Position numbers and translations under genes: made by a program | NCBI RefSeq assembly: GCF_015864665.1 | Contig: NZ_JADYWU010000001.1 | Location: 1,116,001 to 1,180,000, forward strand | Length of the DNA stretch: 64,000 nucleotides | Direction: 5' to 3' | DNA from: Salinibacterium sp. SWN167 | Lineage (GTDB): Bacteria; Actinomycetota; Actinomycetes; Actinomycetales; Microbacteriaceae | The notes under the pieces: generated by a model | Databases searched by the model: none | What the model was told of the DNA's origin: nothing | Seen by the model: the letters and a program-made list of their open reading frames with translations, nothing else | Shown here: piece after piece, positions 1-8,463 of the stretch | Numbering within the stretch: the stretch's first letter is position 1 | How the letters are laid out: each line of letters starts with the position of its first letter

Positions 1-2
1 AG

Positions 3-575
3 CTCGTGGAGCGGGTTACCGCGCTCGCCGAAGCTGACAAAGCGAGCAACGAATTCGCCCTCGTGCGCACGCTTGCCGGCTACTACGCCGGCGACCCCGG
101 CGTGTTGATTTCGTTGATGTTGAACCATGTGACGCTCGCCAAGGGCGAGGCGCTGTTTTTGCCTGCGGGCAACATCCACGCCTATCTGCGGGGGCTGGGC
201 ATTGAGCTCATGGCGTCGTCTGACAACGTGCTGCGCGGTGGACTCACTCCGAAGCACGTTGATGTTCCCGAACTATTAAGCGTTCTCGACTTCTCGGCGA
301 GCCCGGTGCCCTATCTGGCCCCCGAGCCCGTCGGGGCAACAGCACGAGTGTTCCGGCCGCCCGTGCGTGACTTCCAGCTTCTTGAAGTGGCCAAGGATGC
401 GACGCTCGAGCTGCACAGTGCGGCAATCCTGTTGTGTACGGCCGGGCAATTCGTTGTCGACGGTAGCGAGAACTCAACGTCGCTCTCGCGCGGGGAAACA
501 GTTTTCGTGACGGGCGATGAGAGTGTGCTCACGGTGCGGGGCGCCGGTCAGTTGTTTGTGGCGGCAACGCAATAG
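3..575 (+). CDS. manA: mannose-6-phosphate isomerase, class I (5' truncated by window edge)
   Basis: This is the C-terminal 190 or so residues of a type I phosphomannose isomerase, which interconverts fructose-6-phosphate and mannose-6-phosphate in the cytoplasm. The family signature N-x-HAYL followed by GxGxExMASSDNVxRGGLTPKH is intact about 55-80 residues into the fragment; the His of HAYL is a metal ligand in the family. The rest is the C-terminal cupin-like region. The open frame runs off the left edge, so the true start is outside. With manB at 8.4 kb and two GDP-mannose dehydratase-like genes downstream, it feeds GDP-mannose and deoxyhexose synthesis. Identification is firm; only completeness is unknown. 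Confidence 0.95.
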   Translation, partial: LVERVTALAEADKASNEFALVRTLAGYYAGDPGVLISLMLNHVTLAKGEALFLPAGNIHAYLRGLGIELMASSDNVLRGGLTPKHVDVPELLSVLDFSASPVPYLAPEPVGATARVFRPPVRDFQLLEVAKDATLELHSAAILLCTAGQFVVDGSENSTSLSRGETVFVTGDESVLTVRGAGQLFVAATQ

Positions 576-775
576 TGTTGCTGTCGCTGGAGGCGCGTGG
601 AGGGCTTGCCGTTGGTGAGACTGTCTCGGTGCGCATTCAAGCGCTGTTCGTCTAGCGGTTGCGCGTGAAGGATGGCGCGCTCATCGTGGTGATGACGAAG
701 TCGGATGCTGTCCCCACCGAGGTCGAAGCCGAGCGGCCGCCTGCCGCCCCTGCACGACCGTTGAAGTTCCAGTAG
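575..775 (+). pseudogene. possible decayed reading frame between manA and gmd
   Basis: The gap between manA and gmd contains a codon-like stretch. A GTG at 575 opens 26 codons to a TAG at 653-655, and the same frame then continues for 39 sense codons to a TAG at 773-775. The translated halves (a segment ending in SVRIQALFV, then RLRVKDGALIVVMTKSD and a Pro/Ala/Glu-rich tail) look more like a small beta domain with a tail than random sequence. I do not recognise the family. It may be a gene remnant interrupted by one stop codon, or coincidental openness in GC-rich DNA. Confidence 0.25.
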
Positions 776-841
776 CGTTACTTCGGCCGACGTGTTGGCT
801 CGGAACCTCGGCAGAGCTGACCGCAAGCAAGAGAGATCACT

Positions 842-1831
842 ATGAAGCGCGCATTCATTACCGGAATCACCGGCCAAGACGGGTTGTACCTTGCTGAGCT
901 ATTGCTCTCGAAGGGCTACAAAGTTTTCGGCCTCATGCGGGGCCAGAACAACCCGAAACGCGAACTGCTTGAGCGAGTGATTCCGGATGTTGAAATTCTC
1001 ACGGGGGACCTCACCGACCTGTCGAGCCTCATGCGCGCCATGAGCGTTGCAAAGCCCGACGAGTTCTACAACCTCGGCGCTATTTCTTTCGTCGCATACT
1101 CGTGGGAGAACGCGCACCTCACCAGTGAAGTTACCGGAATGGGCGTGCTCAACGCGCTCGAAGCGGTGCGACTGCACACTGCCGCTACCGGCCAAGAAGT
1201 TCGGTTCTACCAGGCATCCAGCTCTGAGATGTTTGGCAAGGTTCAGACTGTTCCGCAAGACGAAGACACCCTGCTCTGGCCGCGCTCGCCGTATGGGGTT
1301 GCCAAGGTCTACGGCCACTACATGACCATCAACTATCGCGAGTCCTATGGCATGCACGCTTCATCTGGCGTGCTGTTCAACCACGAATCCCCGCGCCGCG
1401 GCCCGGAGTTTGTGACCCGCAAAGTTACCCGAGCCGTTGCGCGAATCTCGCTAGGGCTCCAAGACACTCTCACCCTCGGCAACATTGATGCTCAGCGTGA
1501 CTGGGGCTTCGCCGGCGACTACGTGGAAGCAATGTGGCTGATGCTGCAGCAGGATGAGGCAGACGACTACGTCATTTCGACGGGAGAGACGCAGAGCATC
1601 CGAGTGCTTCTCGATTTCGCTTTCGCCGCGGTAGGAATTGACGACTGGACCAACTACGTCACCTTCGACGAGCGCTTCATGCGGCCCGCCGAGGTCGACC
1701 TGCTGGTGGGCAACTCGGCGAAGGCGAAAGAAAAACTCGGCTGGGAGCCGCGCGTCAAATTCCCCGAGCTCGTCGCGATGATGGTCGAAGCTGACCTTGC
1801 CGAACAGAAAACGCTCGCCGGTCTCTCGTGA
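842..1831 (+). CDS. gmd: GDP-mannose 4,6-dehydratase
   Basis: This 329-residue extended short-chain dehydrogenase converts GDP-mannose to GDP-4-keto-6-deoxymannose, the branch point to GDP-fucose, GDP-rhamnose and related sugars. The NADP-binding loop GITGQDG is at residues 8-14. The catalytic S/T-x-E appears as S127-S-E129, followed by YGVAK (Tyr151, Lys155). The Gmd-specific [15 protein letters not shown] and [14 protein letters not shown] blocks are present. A GAGAGAT ribosome site precedes the ATG. It overlaps the next gene by GTGA, so the two are translationally coupled. Length and motifs are typical and function is well supported. Confidence 0.93.
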   Translation: MKRAFITGITGQDGLYLAELLLSKGYKVFGLMRGQNNPKRELLERVIPDVEILTGDLTDLSSLMRAMSVAKPDEFYNLGAISFVAYSWENAHLTSEVTGMGVLNALEAVRLHTAATGQEVRFYQASSSEMFGKVQTVPQDEDTLLWPRSPYGVAKVYGHYMTINYRESYGMHASSGVLFNHESPRRGPEFVTRKVTRAVARISLGLQDTLTLGNIDAQRDWGFAGDYVEAMWLMLQQDEADDYVISTGETQSIRVLLDFAFAAVGIDDWTNYVTFDERFMRPAEVDLLVGNSAKAKEKLGWEPRVKFPELVAMMVEADLAEQKTLAGLS

Positions 1832-2775
1832 CTCGTGCACTGATCACCGGCGTTACCGGCCAAGACGGCTCGTATCTCGCCGAACTTCTGCTCGCGCAGG
1901 GCTACGAGGTGCACGGCGTCACCCGTGAGTCCGGTGAACTCGTGACGCCGGGAGTTGTCGCCCATGAGCTCGATCTGGCGGCAGACAGTGCGATCGGCGA
2001 GCTCATCGAAGAACTGCAACCGAACGAGATCTACAACCTGGCAGCGCTGAGCTCCGTGTACCAGTCGTGGCAGAATCCGACCCTCACTGCGCGACTGAAC
2101 GGCGCGGTCGTGGCAGAAATGCTCGCAGCGGTTAAGAAGATTCACGACCGCGGCGACGCCGACATCCGCTTCGTTCAAGCCTCGAGCGCGGAGATCTTTG
2201 GCACGCCAAGCGTCTCTCCGCAGAACGAGAGCACTCCAGTGCGCCCCACAAGCCCCTACGGCGCCGCTAAGGCCTATGCTCACGGACTCGTCGGGGCGTA
2301 CCGCACTGCCGGCGTTGCGGCCTCTTCTGTGATTTTGTACAACCACGAGTCGCCGCGTCGACCCGAAACGTTTGTGACGCGAAAGATCACTGCGGCTGCT
2401 GCACGAATTTCGCGTGGGCTGCAAGACACCCTTGAACTCGGAAATCTGGATGCCCGCCGCGATTGGGGCTGGGCGCCGGATTACGCTGATGCGCTCGTTA
2501 GAGCAGCGCAGCATCCGCAGGCCGATGATTTCGTGATTGCGACGGGAGTTTCCCATTCCGTGCGAGATTTCGTGGCCGCTGCATTTGAGCGGGCGGGCGT
2601 CGACGACTGGTCTGAGCGCCTGACAGTCTCCGATTCTTTGCTGCGCACGGGGGATGCTGCCCTACAACTGGGGGATGCGAGCAAGGCTCAGCGGATCCTA
2701 GGTTGGACTCCACAGGTTGGGTTTGATGAAATTGTGGCGGCGATGGTCGACCACGATCTCGCTTTGCTGAGTTAA
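1828..2775 (+). CDS. second GDP-mannose 4,6-dehydratase-like enzyme
   Basis: This 315-residue paralogue of the preceding gene starts with the GTG of a GTGA overlap. It keeps the NADP loop GVTGQDG (8-14), the catalytic S-A-E122 and YGAAK (Tyr144, Lys148), and the Gmd blocks NHESPRR, FVTRKI and RDWGWAPDY. Sequence alone therefore groups it with dehydratases rather than with the reductases (Rmd, Fcl) that usually partner gmd. It is about 14 residues shorter, mostly because the nucleotide-sugar region after strand 2 is shortened. It may make a distinct 6-deoxy sugar, act as a reductase/epimerase, or form a hetero-oligomer with Gmd. The specific reaction is uncertain. Confidence 0.72.
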   Translation: MTRALITGVTGQDGSYLAELLLAQGYEVHGVTRESGELVTPGVVAHELDLAADSAIGELIEELQPNEIYNLAALSSVYQSWQNPTLTARLNGAVVAEMLAAVKKIHDRGDADIRFVQASSAEIFGTPSVSPQNESTPVRPTSPYGAAKAYAHGLVGAYRTAGVAASSVILYNHESPRRPETFVTRKITAAAARISRGLQDTLELGNLDARRDWGWAPDYADALVRAAQHPQADDFVIATGVSHSVRDFVAAAFERAGVDDWSERLTVSDSLLRTGDAALQLGDASKAQRILGWTPQVGFDEIVAAMVDHDLALLS

Positions 2776-2834
2776 TTTAAGTCACGGCGCGCCATAACCC
2801 TTAACTCGTAGTCGAGGCAATTATGATCTGCGAC

Positions 2835-2863
2835 TTGACTCTCGGGAACTACACCGGTGTAAT
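2835..2863 (+). promoter_or_regulatory. candidate promoter of the whiB2-type gene
   Basis: TTGACT (2835-2840) and TGTAAT (2858-2863) are separated by 17 bp in an AT-rich gap, about 50 bases upstream of the whiB ATG. This is one of the few places in the window with a recognisable -35 element. No operator was identified. Confidence 0.5.
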
Positions 2864-2915
2864 TATGTAACGCGATTTGATGCAAAGCATTAAAAGCGGA
2901 GGGGAGAAAGACCAG

Positions 2916-3242
2916 ATGGGCAACAGCGGATACCGCGCGGGAGTTCCCGACGACTGGTTTGTCGACCCTGTACGACTAGGGGTTCCCGGAGTTCGTCAAC
3001 CTCTCGCCGATGAAGACGGCAATGCGCTCTCTTGGCAGACCGACTCACTCTGCGCACAAACAGACCCCGAAGCGTTCTTCCCTGAAAAGGGCGGGTCAAC
3101 TCGCGACGCAAAGAAGATTTGTTCCTCGTGTGAAGTTCGCAGCCAATGCCTCGAATACGCTCTCGAAAACGATGAGCGTTTCGGAATCTGGGGCGGTCTC
3201 TCTGAGCGCGAGCGTCGCAAGCTTCGTAAGCGCGCGAGCTAG
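2916..3242 (+). CDS. whiB2: WhiB-family iron-sulfur transcriptional regulator (WhiB2/WhmD type)
   Basis: This 108-residue WhiB-like protein coordinates an iron-sulfur cluster and acts with the principal sigma factor in transcription; the WhiB2/WhmD subfamily is tied to septation and cell division. The four cluster cysteines are Cys46, Cys69, Cys72 and Cys78 in the C-Xn-C-X2-C-X5-C pattern. The turn GIWGG lies at 90-94 before a basic tail. The ATG at 2916 is preferred over an in-frame upstream codon because GGAGGGG lies upstream and family members begin near here. A neighbouring phosphomannomutase/DUF3499 block also accompanies whiB2 in mycobacteria, which supports the subfamily. The subfamily call is partly contextual. 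Confidence 0.88.
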   Translation: MGNSGYRAGVPDDWFVDPVRLGVPGVRQPLADEDGNALSWQTDSLCAQTDPEAFFPEKGGSTRDAKKICSSCEVRSQCLEYALENDERFGIWGGLSERERRKLRKRAS

Positions 3243-3333
3243 TCAGCCGAGTGGAGCCGTAACCCCGAATTGGGGCGGCTCTCAGACTCGCGGCTCTGCA
3301 GCGCGTCGAGTGTAAAACTGCGCGAGCGGCGCA

Positions 3334-3346
3334 TAGTCTCAAACAA
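3334..3346 (+). promoter_or_regulatory. leaderless-type -10 element, TAGTCT, for the GT2 gene
   Basis: TAGTCT at 3334-3339 lies seven bases before the ATG at 3347, and there is no ribosome-binding site between them. Transcription would be expected to begin at or next to the start codon. Confidence 0.55.
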
Positions 3347-6157
3347 ATGCAGCCGAGAGTCACCGCAGTACTAGTCGCCCGAAACGGTGCGAAGTACTTG
3401 CCACGAACACTTGCCGCGATCGCGGCCCAATCTCGACGACCCGATTCGGTCATCGTGGTTGATGCTGAGTCGAGCGATGAGTCACTGGCTCTCATGGCAG
3501 ACTCGGCCCCGGCGCAAATCGCGGACGCTCACGCGCACAAGACTTTTGGTGGCGCGATCGGTGCTGCGCTTTACACCGCAGCGCCGCAGGCCACCGAGAA
3601 CGAATGGTTGTGGCTGCTCGCGCACGACAGCGCTCCGGATCCGAATGCTTTGCGTGCACTGCTCGGCGCCGTCGAAATTGCGCCGTCAGTGGCTGTTGCC
3701 GGTCCTAAATTGGTGCGGTGGGACGATCCGTCCGTAATCTCCAACTTTGGTGAAACACTGACACCTCTCGGGCGATCGGTCGGACTCGTCAACGACGAAC
3801 TCGACCAAGCCCAGCACGATGTGCAGACCGACGCCATGGGCGTGGCCGGCGCTGGCATGCTCGTGCGTCGCCAAGTGTGGACGGCGCTCGGCGGCTTTGA
3901 CCCGAAACTTACCTCGGTGGATGCGGCACTCGACTTCTGTATTCGTGCCCGTTTGGCTGGCCACCGCGTCGTTGCGGTCGCGGATGCTCGGGTCGCAAGC
4001 TCTGGCGGACCGGAACTCTTTGGCAAGCGCTCGATCTCGGCGGCGGCTCACAACCGGGTGCAGCGCTTTGCCCAACTGCACCGCCGACTCGTCTATGCGC
4101 CCGCTCTCGCAGTGCCGCTTCACTGGCTCACGCTGTTGCCTCTCGCGATCCTGCGGTCGCTCGGCCATCTCGTCGCGAAACGTCCAACGGCAATTGCGGG
4201 CGAATTCGCTGCCGCTTTTGCTGCGATCTTCGATGGGGGAGTCGTGGCGGCACGCCGCAATCTCCGCCGCAATAAGCAGGTGGGGTTCGCCGCCGTCGAC
4301 CCGTTGCGGATGTCGTGGGCGGAGCTTCGTGAAGTGCGAGCGCATGAACGTCAGGGGGCTGCGCCCGATGCGGCCTTCGAGGTCGAGCGTCCCAAGTTCT
4401 TTGGCAACGGCGGCGCCTGGGTAGTGCTCTTGGCTGGCATCCTCGGCATGGTCAGTTTTTCCCGGTTTGTTGATGCTGTTGCGCTCACCGGCGGTGGACT
4501 TCTGCCGCTCTCGACGACCGTTTCTGAGCTGTGGGCTCATGTCGGCTACGGCTGGAACGATCTCGCGCAGGAGGTAGTTGCGGCGGATCCATTCGCGGCC
4601 GTTCTGGCGATACTGGGCTCGCTGACCTTCTGGAATCCTTCGTTCAGCATCGTGATGCTGTATTTGTTGGCGTTGCCACTTGCCGCGCTGGCGGCGTGGT
4701 TGTGCGCGGCTGCCATCTCCGAACGCACGTGGGCACCAACGCTCGCGGCCGTTGCGTGGACGGTTGCTCCGAGCTTCCTCATCGCGCTGGGGGAAGGACA
4801 ACTGGGCGCGGTTCTTGCTCATATCTTGCTGCCCTGGCTGATTCTCACGGCGTTGCGTGCTGCCCACAATTGGGCGATGGCTGCACTGGCTGCGCTGCTC
4901 TTTGCCGTGATCACCGCCTCAGCGCCGAGTTTGATTCCGGCTCTGTTGATTGGGCTTGTGGCATGGATCGTGTTGCGTCCCAAGTCGACTCATCGCCTGA
5001 TCTGGATTGTGATTCCCGCGGCCGCACTGTTTGCGCCGCTCGTCATTCAGCAGTGGGGTCGCGGTGCTCTGCTGGCGATCTTTGCCGACCCTGGCCTACC
5101 GGTAGCCCGCGAGGCATCAAGCGGTTGGCAATTGGCGATCGGTAGCGTCGTTCCGGGAACCAACGGGTGGAGCGAACTTCTCTCGACCCTCGGCCTTAAT
5201 GATCGCTATGGTCCGCTGCTCGTGGCGCTGTTGCTCGCGCCGTTCGCAGCGCTCGCCCTCATGAGCCTCTTCGTGCCCGGCACCCGCCGCGCTGTTCCCT
5301 CCCTCGCGCTCGCCCTCTTAGGCTTCGCCACCGCCGTCGCGGCTACTCACTTGACCGTGAGCGCCTCGGGTGAATCCGAAGTAACCGTCTGGGCTGGTGC
5401 CGGTCTCAGCCTCTACTGGCTCGGGCTCAGCGGCGCCGTGATCGTCGCGATTGACAGTCTTGGTCGTCATGCTGCGCTTCCCGCCGTTGTCGCCCTCATC
5501 GGTATCCTCGGTATCGCAGCGGCACCGCTGTGGTCGCTGGCTTCCGGTGCTGTGCCCGTTACGACAAGCAATGGACGTTTGCTGCCGGCCTTTGTGGCGG
5601 CAGAGTCCACTCAACGCGATGGACTCGGCACTCTGCAGATCACCGTGACCTCCGATTCCACCATTGCGGTCGACCTGCACCGTGGTCGTGGCTCCGGACT
5701 TGACGAGCAGTCAACGCTTGCTGCCACGAGCACAGAACTCTCCGACGCAGAACTCGTCAACGCGACGCTCGCCGGCAATATCGCCTCCCGCAGCGGCTAC
5801 GCGATCGCGGATGAGCTCAACGACCTGCAGATCGCCTTCATCGTGCTTACCCCGGCGACCGATTCCGACACCGCCGAGACGCGTCAACGCATCATCGAAG
5901 CCCTCGATGGCAACAGCATCCTGAACCCCATTGGTGATACCGCTCAGGGCTACCTCTGGCATTACCCCGAACTTCGCGAAGCCGAGATTCCGGTCGGTGC
6001 GAGTAACACCGAGACCAATTGGGGGCAGATTGTGCTCACCGGCCAGGTCGTCGTCTTCGGTCTTACTCTGCTGCTCGCGATTCCGACGACTCGTCGCCGT
6101 CGTCTCAAAGCCGCCAAAGCCGAGAGCGCCGTCACCGTGATTGAGGCGAACCAATGA
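3347..6157 (+). CDS. large membrane-bound family 2 glycosyltransferase
   Basis: This 936-residue protein has an N-terminal GT-A type GT2 domain of about 240 residues. It begins with VTAVLVARNGAKYL, carries an acidic VDAESSDES segment, and has the late GGFD-x-K...DxALDFCIRARLAGH block typical of the family. The remainder is a polytopic membrane region with a dozen or so hydrophobic segments, an extracytoplasmic stretch near 720-880, and a final helix followed by Arg/Lys residues. It probably moves a sugar from a nucleotide or lipid-linked donor onto an envelope polymer. The stop overlaps the next gene by ATGA. Substrate is not deducible, but whiB2, manA and manB nearby suggest mannose-containing envelope glycans. 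Confidence 0.82.
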   Translation: MQPRVTAVLVARNGAKYLPRTLAAIAAQSRRPDSVIVVDAESSDESLALMADSAPAQIADAHAHKTFGGAIGAALYTAAPQATENEWLWLLAHDSAPDPNALRALLGAVEIAPSVAVAGPKLVRWDDPSVISNFGETLTPLGRSVGLVNDELDQAQHDVQTDAMGVAGAGMLVRRQVWTALGGFDPKLTSVDAALDFCIRARLAGHRVVAVADARVASSGGPELFGKRSISAAAHNRVQRFAQLHRRLVYAPALAVPLHWLTLLPLAILRSLGHLVAKRPTAIAGEFAAAFAAIFDGGVVAARRNLRRNKQVGFAAVDPLRMSWAELREVRAHERQGAAPDAAFEVERPKFFGNGGAWVVLLAGILGMVSFSRFVDAVALTGGGLLPLSTTVSELWAHVGYGWNDLAQEVVAADPFAAVLAILGSLTFWNPSFSIVMLYLLALPLAALAAWLCAAAISERTWAPTLAAVAWTVAPSFLIALGEGQLGAVLAHILLPWLILTALRAAHNWAMAALAALLFAVITASAPSLIPALLIGLVAWIVLRPKSTHRLIWIVIPAAALFAPLVIQQWGRGALLAIFADPGLPVAREASSGWQLAIGSVVPGTNGWSELLSTLGLNDRYGPLLVALLLAPFAALALMSLFVPGTRRAVPSLALALLGFATAVAATHLTVSASGESEVTVWAGAGLSLYWLGLSGAVIVAIDSLGRHAALPAVVALIGILGIAAAPLWSLASGAVPVTTSNGRLLPAFVAAESTQRDGLGTLQITVTSDSTIAVDLHRGRGSGLDEQSTLAATSTELSDAELVNATLAGNIASRSGYAIADELNDLQIAFIVLTPATDSDTAETRQRIIEALDGNSILNPIGDTAQGYLWHYPELREAEIPVGASNTETNWGQIVLTGQVVVFGLTLLLAIPTTRRRRLKAAKAESAVTVIEANQ

Positions 6158-7737
6158 TCGACAACGAACTCACCCCAGACGAAGCCGCTGCGCTGCCCGA
6201 TCAGCCCACCGGCGAAGAGTTCGATGATGACCACGAACTCACCGGCGCCCCCGAGCCGGAATCAAGCACAAAACGCCCGGTGTCAGCCAAAGCCGCTGCC
6301 GCCGTCGGCGCGCGAGTTATCGTCGGAGTACTCGGTATCGCAGTCGCCGCCGCCGCGGTGCTCGGGTCGAGCTTTGTTGATCTTCCGTCGTACACCGCGA
6401 CACCGCCAAGCGAGCTCGTTGTTCCGGTGCCCACAGCGCAGCAGCTGACGTGCCCCGGGCCGCTCTTGCGGCTCTCTGACGATTCGGGTGCCGAGGCATC
6501 CACTGTCTTCACCTTGGGGCAGGCCCTCACTCGTTTCTCGTCGAGCACGGGCAGCGTTGAACAGTCGGGCATTACCGCCTCGGATGCCGAAGCCGGTGAA
6601 GCTGTTGCTGAACCGTTGGTGTTGAGTGCTGCTCCCGACTCGCAATCTCCCGACTCTCTCGTGCGGCTGAGCGGTGCGCAATCGCAATACGTGAAGATCG
6701 GTGACTATGTGGGCTTCGCGGCTGCTGGCTGCCGTGCTGTCGGCGGCGATAGCTGGCTTGTGGGCGGTTCGACAACCACCGGGCGCACGACGTTGATTTC
6801 GCTGATCAATCCCACCGAAGTTGCCTCGACAGTCACCCTCGACATCTTCGACGAGCGTGGGATCGTGTCGGCGGCCGGAACCACCGGAATCGTGGTTCCG
6901 CCCAATGGACAGCGAGTCTTGTCGCTTGCGGGGTTTGCACCGGGCATCTCTTCTCCCGTCGTGCACGTGACGAGCACTGGTGGCCAGATCACGGCAGAAT
7001 TGCAGCAGTCGATCGTGCGCGGGCTCGACGCTGGCGGTGTCGAGATCGTGGGCGCAAGCCAACCGTCTTCTCGCTCGGTAGTGATTCCTGCCATGGTTGT
7101 GACCAGCCTTAAGGCCATTCAGGCTTTGCGCGGTACCGCAACCGAAACGGATGACGTGATTGCGGCTATCCGGGTGCTCGTGCCCGGTGAGACACCGGCG
7201 AGCATCACCACAACACTGACACCGACGGATCCCGAGCGTGACCCCATTGAGTTCACCCTCGACCTGAGCGCTGGTGTTGTCACCGACATCCCGATTGAAG
7301 AACTCGCCACCGGCACCTACACAGTTCAGATCGAATCGGACGAGCCCATCGTTGCCGCTGCCCGCACGACCTCCGCCGTAATCAGCGCGAGCGACAAAGT
7401 TTCGGCGACAGACTTTGCCTGGTTCACCTCGAGCCCGGCGCTCAGCGGTGACACCCAATTCACGGTGGCTCCCGGGCTGGATGCCACCGTCAACGTGACC
7501 AATGCTGGCGAGACCGCAGTTGAGGTGGCTCTCACCGCCGACGCGGGCTTCAGCGAGGAGTACACGATCGAGCCGGGCACGAGCGTCAGCGTGCCGGTAT
7601 CGAGCGGACGAACGTTTACGCTCACCCAGAGTGGCCCGGTCTATGCGAGTGTCACGCAGGCGGAGAACGGCTTCATTGCGGCGTATTCGATTGACCCGCA
7701 GACGCCGGGTTCGTCGCCGCTGACCGTCTTTCCTTAG
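6154..7737 (+). CDS. DUF5719-type membrane-anchored extracellular protein
   Basis: This 527-residue protein has an acidic cytoplasmic N-terminus (about 1-45), one transmembrane helix near 48-72, and a long extracytoplasmic region of beta-rich, Thr/Ser/Val-rich sequence resembling repeated Ig-like or bacterial adhesin-type modules. It is coupled by ATGA to the glycosyltransferase upstream. The pairing with a giant GT2 protein is the usual context of DUF5719 proteins in Actinobacteria, as I recall. No catalytic motif is visible. It is probably an accessory or acceptor protein for envelope glycan assembly; that role is inference from the neighbour only. Confidence 0.7.
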   Translation: MIDNELTPDEAAALPDQPTGEEFDDDHELTGAPEPESSTKRPVSAKAAAAVGARVIVGVLGIAVAAAAVLGSSFVDLPSYTATPPSELVVPVPTAQQLTCPGPLLRLSDDSGAEASTVFTLGQALTRFSSSTGSVEQSGITASDAEAGEAVAEPLVLSAAPDSQSPDSLVRLSGAQSQYVKIGDYVGFAAAGCRAVGGDSWLVGGSTTTGRTTLISLINPTEVASTVTLDIFDERGIVSAAGTTGIVVPPNGQRVLSLAGFAPGISSPVVHVTSTGGQITAELQQSIVRGLDAGGVEIVGASQPSSRSVVIPAMVVTSLKAIQALRGTATETDDVIAAIRVLVPGETPASITTTLTPTDPERDPIEFTLDLSAGVVTDIPIEELATGTYTVQIESDEPIVAAARTTSAVISASDKVSATDFAWFTSSPALSGDTQFTVAPGLDATVNVTNAGETAVEVALTADAGFSEEYTIEPGTSVSVPVSSGRTFTLTQSGPVYASVTQAENGFIAAYSIDPQTPGSSPLTVFP

Positions 7738-7740
7738 CCG

Positions 7741-8184
7741 TTAGAAATTGCGGAACCGCTCCGGGGCGAGCTCCCAGGGCTCTTTGCCGATGTACTCGGC
7801 AACGGCCTGAAAAACACAACTTTCGATAAGCATCCGCTTATGGAGTTCGTCATCGCGGTGCAGCCTGGCCATGCGCTCGATGGGCAAACGGTAGAGAATG
7901 ATGCGTTTCTCATCCGGTAGAGCGGTCCAGCGCACGATCTTGCTGCCCTCGGGGCTACTGCCGGGCATAAGCCCGAGCTCGAACCGAGCACTGGCGAGTT
8001 CCTCTGGCCACATTTCTTTCAAATACTGGGCAGCAGACGCGACCGTGAGCTCGAAGTTTCCGTTGCGACTACTCAGCAGCGGAAGGTGAGGACCAGTGAC
8101 GGCGGAACGGATGCCGCGACCGTGACGGTCGCGCCAGTTGCCCCGCACAGAGCGCGTAGACGCTCGCTTCGATGATCTAGCCAC
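7741..8184 (-). CDS. Rv3259-type zincin-like metallopeptidase-family protein, motif degenerate
   Basis: This 147-residue basic protein begins (from the GTG at 8184) with VARSSKR and an Arg-rich stretch containing RDRHGRG, then the PxxPLLSSR and LPDEKRIILYRLPIERMA regions of the actinobacterial relatives of M. tuberculosis Rv3259. Zincin-like relatives carry HExxH; here the corresponding segment reads LIESCVFQAVAEYIG, with Glu but no His, so it is unlikely to be a zinc protease. The GTG was preferred to an ATG 42 bases upstream because family members start with the basic segment and a -10 box lies between. It converges on DUF5719 and diverges from DUF3499. Confidence 0.72.
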   Translation of the reverse strand: MARSSKRASTRSVRGNWRDRHGRGIRSAVTGPHLPLLSSRNGNFELTVASAAQYLKEMWPEELASARFELGLMPGSSPEGSKIVRWTALPDEKRIILYRLPIERMARLHRDDELHKRMLIESCVFQAVAEYIGKEPWELAPERFRNF

Positions 8185-8196
8185 GTCCTTATTGTA
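8185..8196 (-). promoter_or_regulatory. leaderless-type -10 element, TACAAT, for the Rv3259-type gene
   Basis: On the minus strand TACAAT occupies 8196-8191. It is followed by six bases (AAGGAC) and then the GTG at 8184. The AAGGA is only one base from the start codon and so cannot act as a normal ribosome site. Confidence 0.6.
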
Positions 8197-8247
8197 CGAC
8201 CGCCAGTTGCCCAACTGTGGGCGCACAGTCGTAGGCTAGGGCTCACA

Positions 8248-8463
8248 ATGAATCAGCGCCCGTGCAGCAAGGTCGCCTGCAACTCCGAAGCAGTCGCCAC
8301 CCTCACCTATGTCTATGCCGACTCGATGGCAGTTTTGGGGCCGCTGAGCTACAGCGCAGAACCACACACCTACGATTTGTGCGCCCGCCATGCTGATCGA
8401 CTATCCGTGCCTCAGGGGTGGCAGGTCGTTCGCCATGTAGTTTTGGGGCATGAGCAAAGCTAA
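8248..8463 (+). CDS. DUF3499 family protein
   Basis: This 71-residue protein matches the small actinobacterial DUF3499 family (M. tuberculosis Rv3258c). Diagnostic features are an N-terminal RPCSKxAC pair of cysteines, the block ATLTYVYADSMAVLGPL, AEPHTYDLCARHADRL, and PQGWQVVRH. The CxxxxC plus CxxH arrangement suggests a small metal-binding fold, which is inference. It overlaps the start of manB by 14 bases and is therefore co-translated with it. A TAGGCT sequence at 8232-8237 is a possible -10. The function is unknown. Confidence 0.85.
   Translation: MNQRPCSKVACNSEAVATLTYVYADSMAVLGPLSYSAEPHTYDLCARHADRLSVPQGWQVVRHVVLGHEQS

Noticed and set aside
4531-5145. Long alternative-frame reading frame inside the GT2 gene
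   Set aside because: High GC produces long shadow frames; the translation is Cys/Arg/Gly-rich without any domain, and the GT2 frame is clearly the gene.
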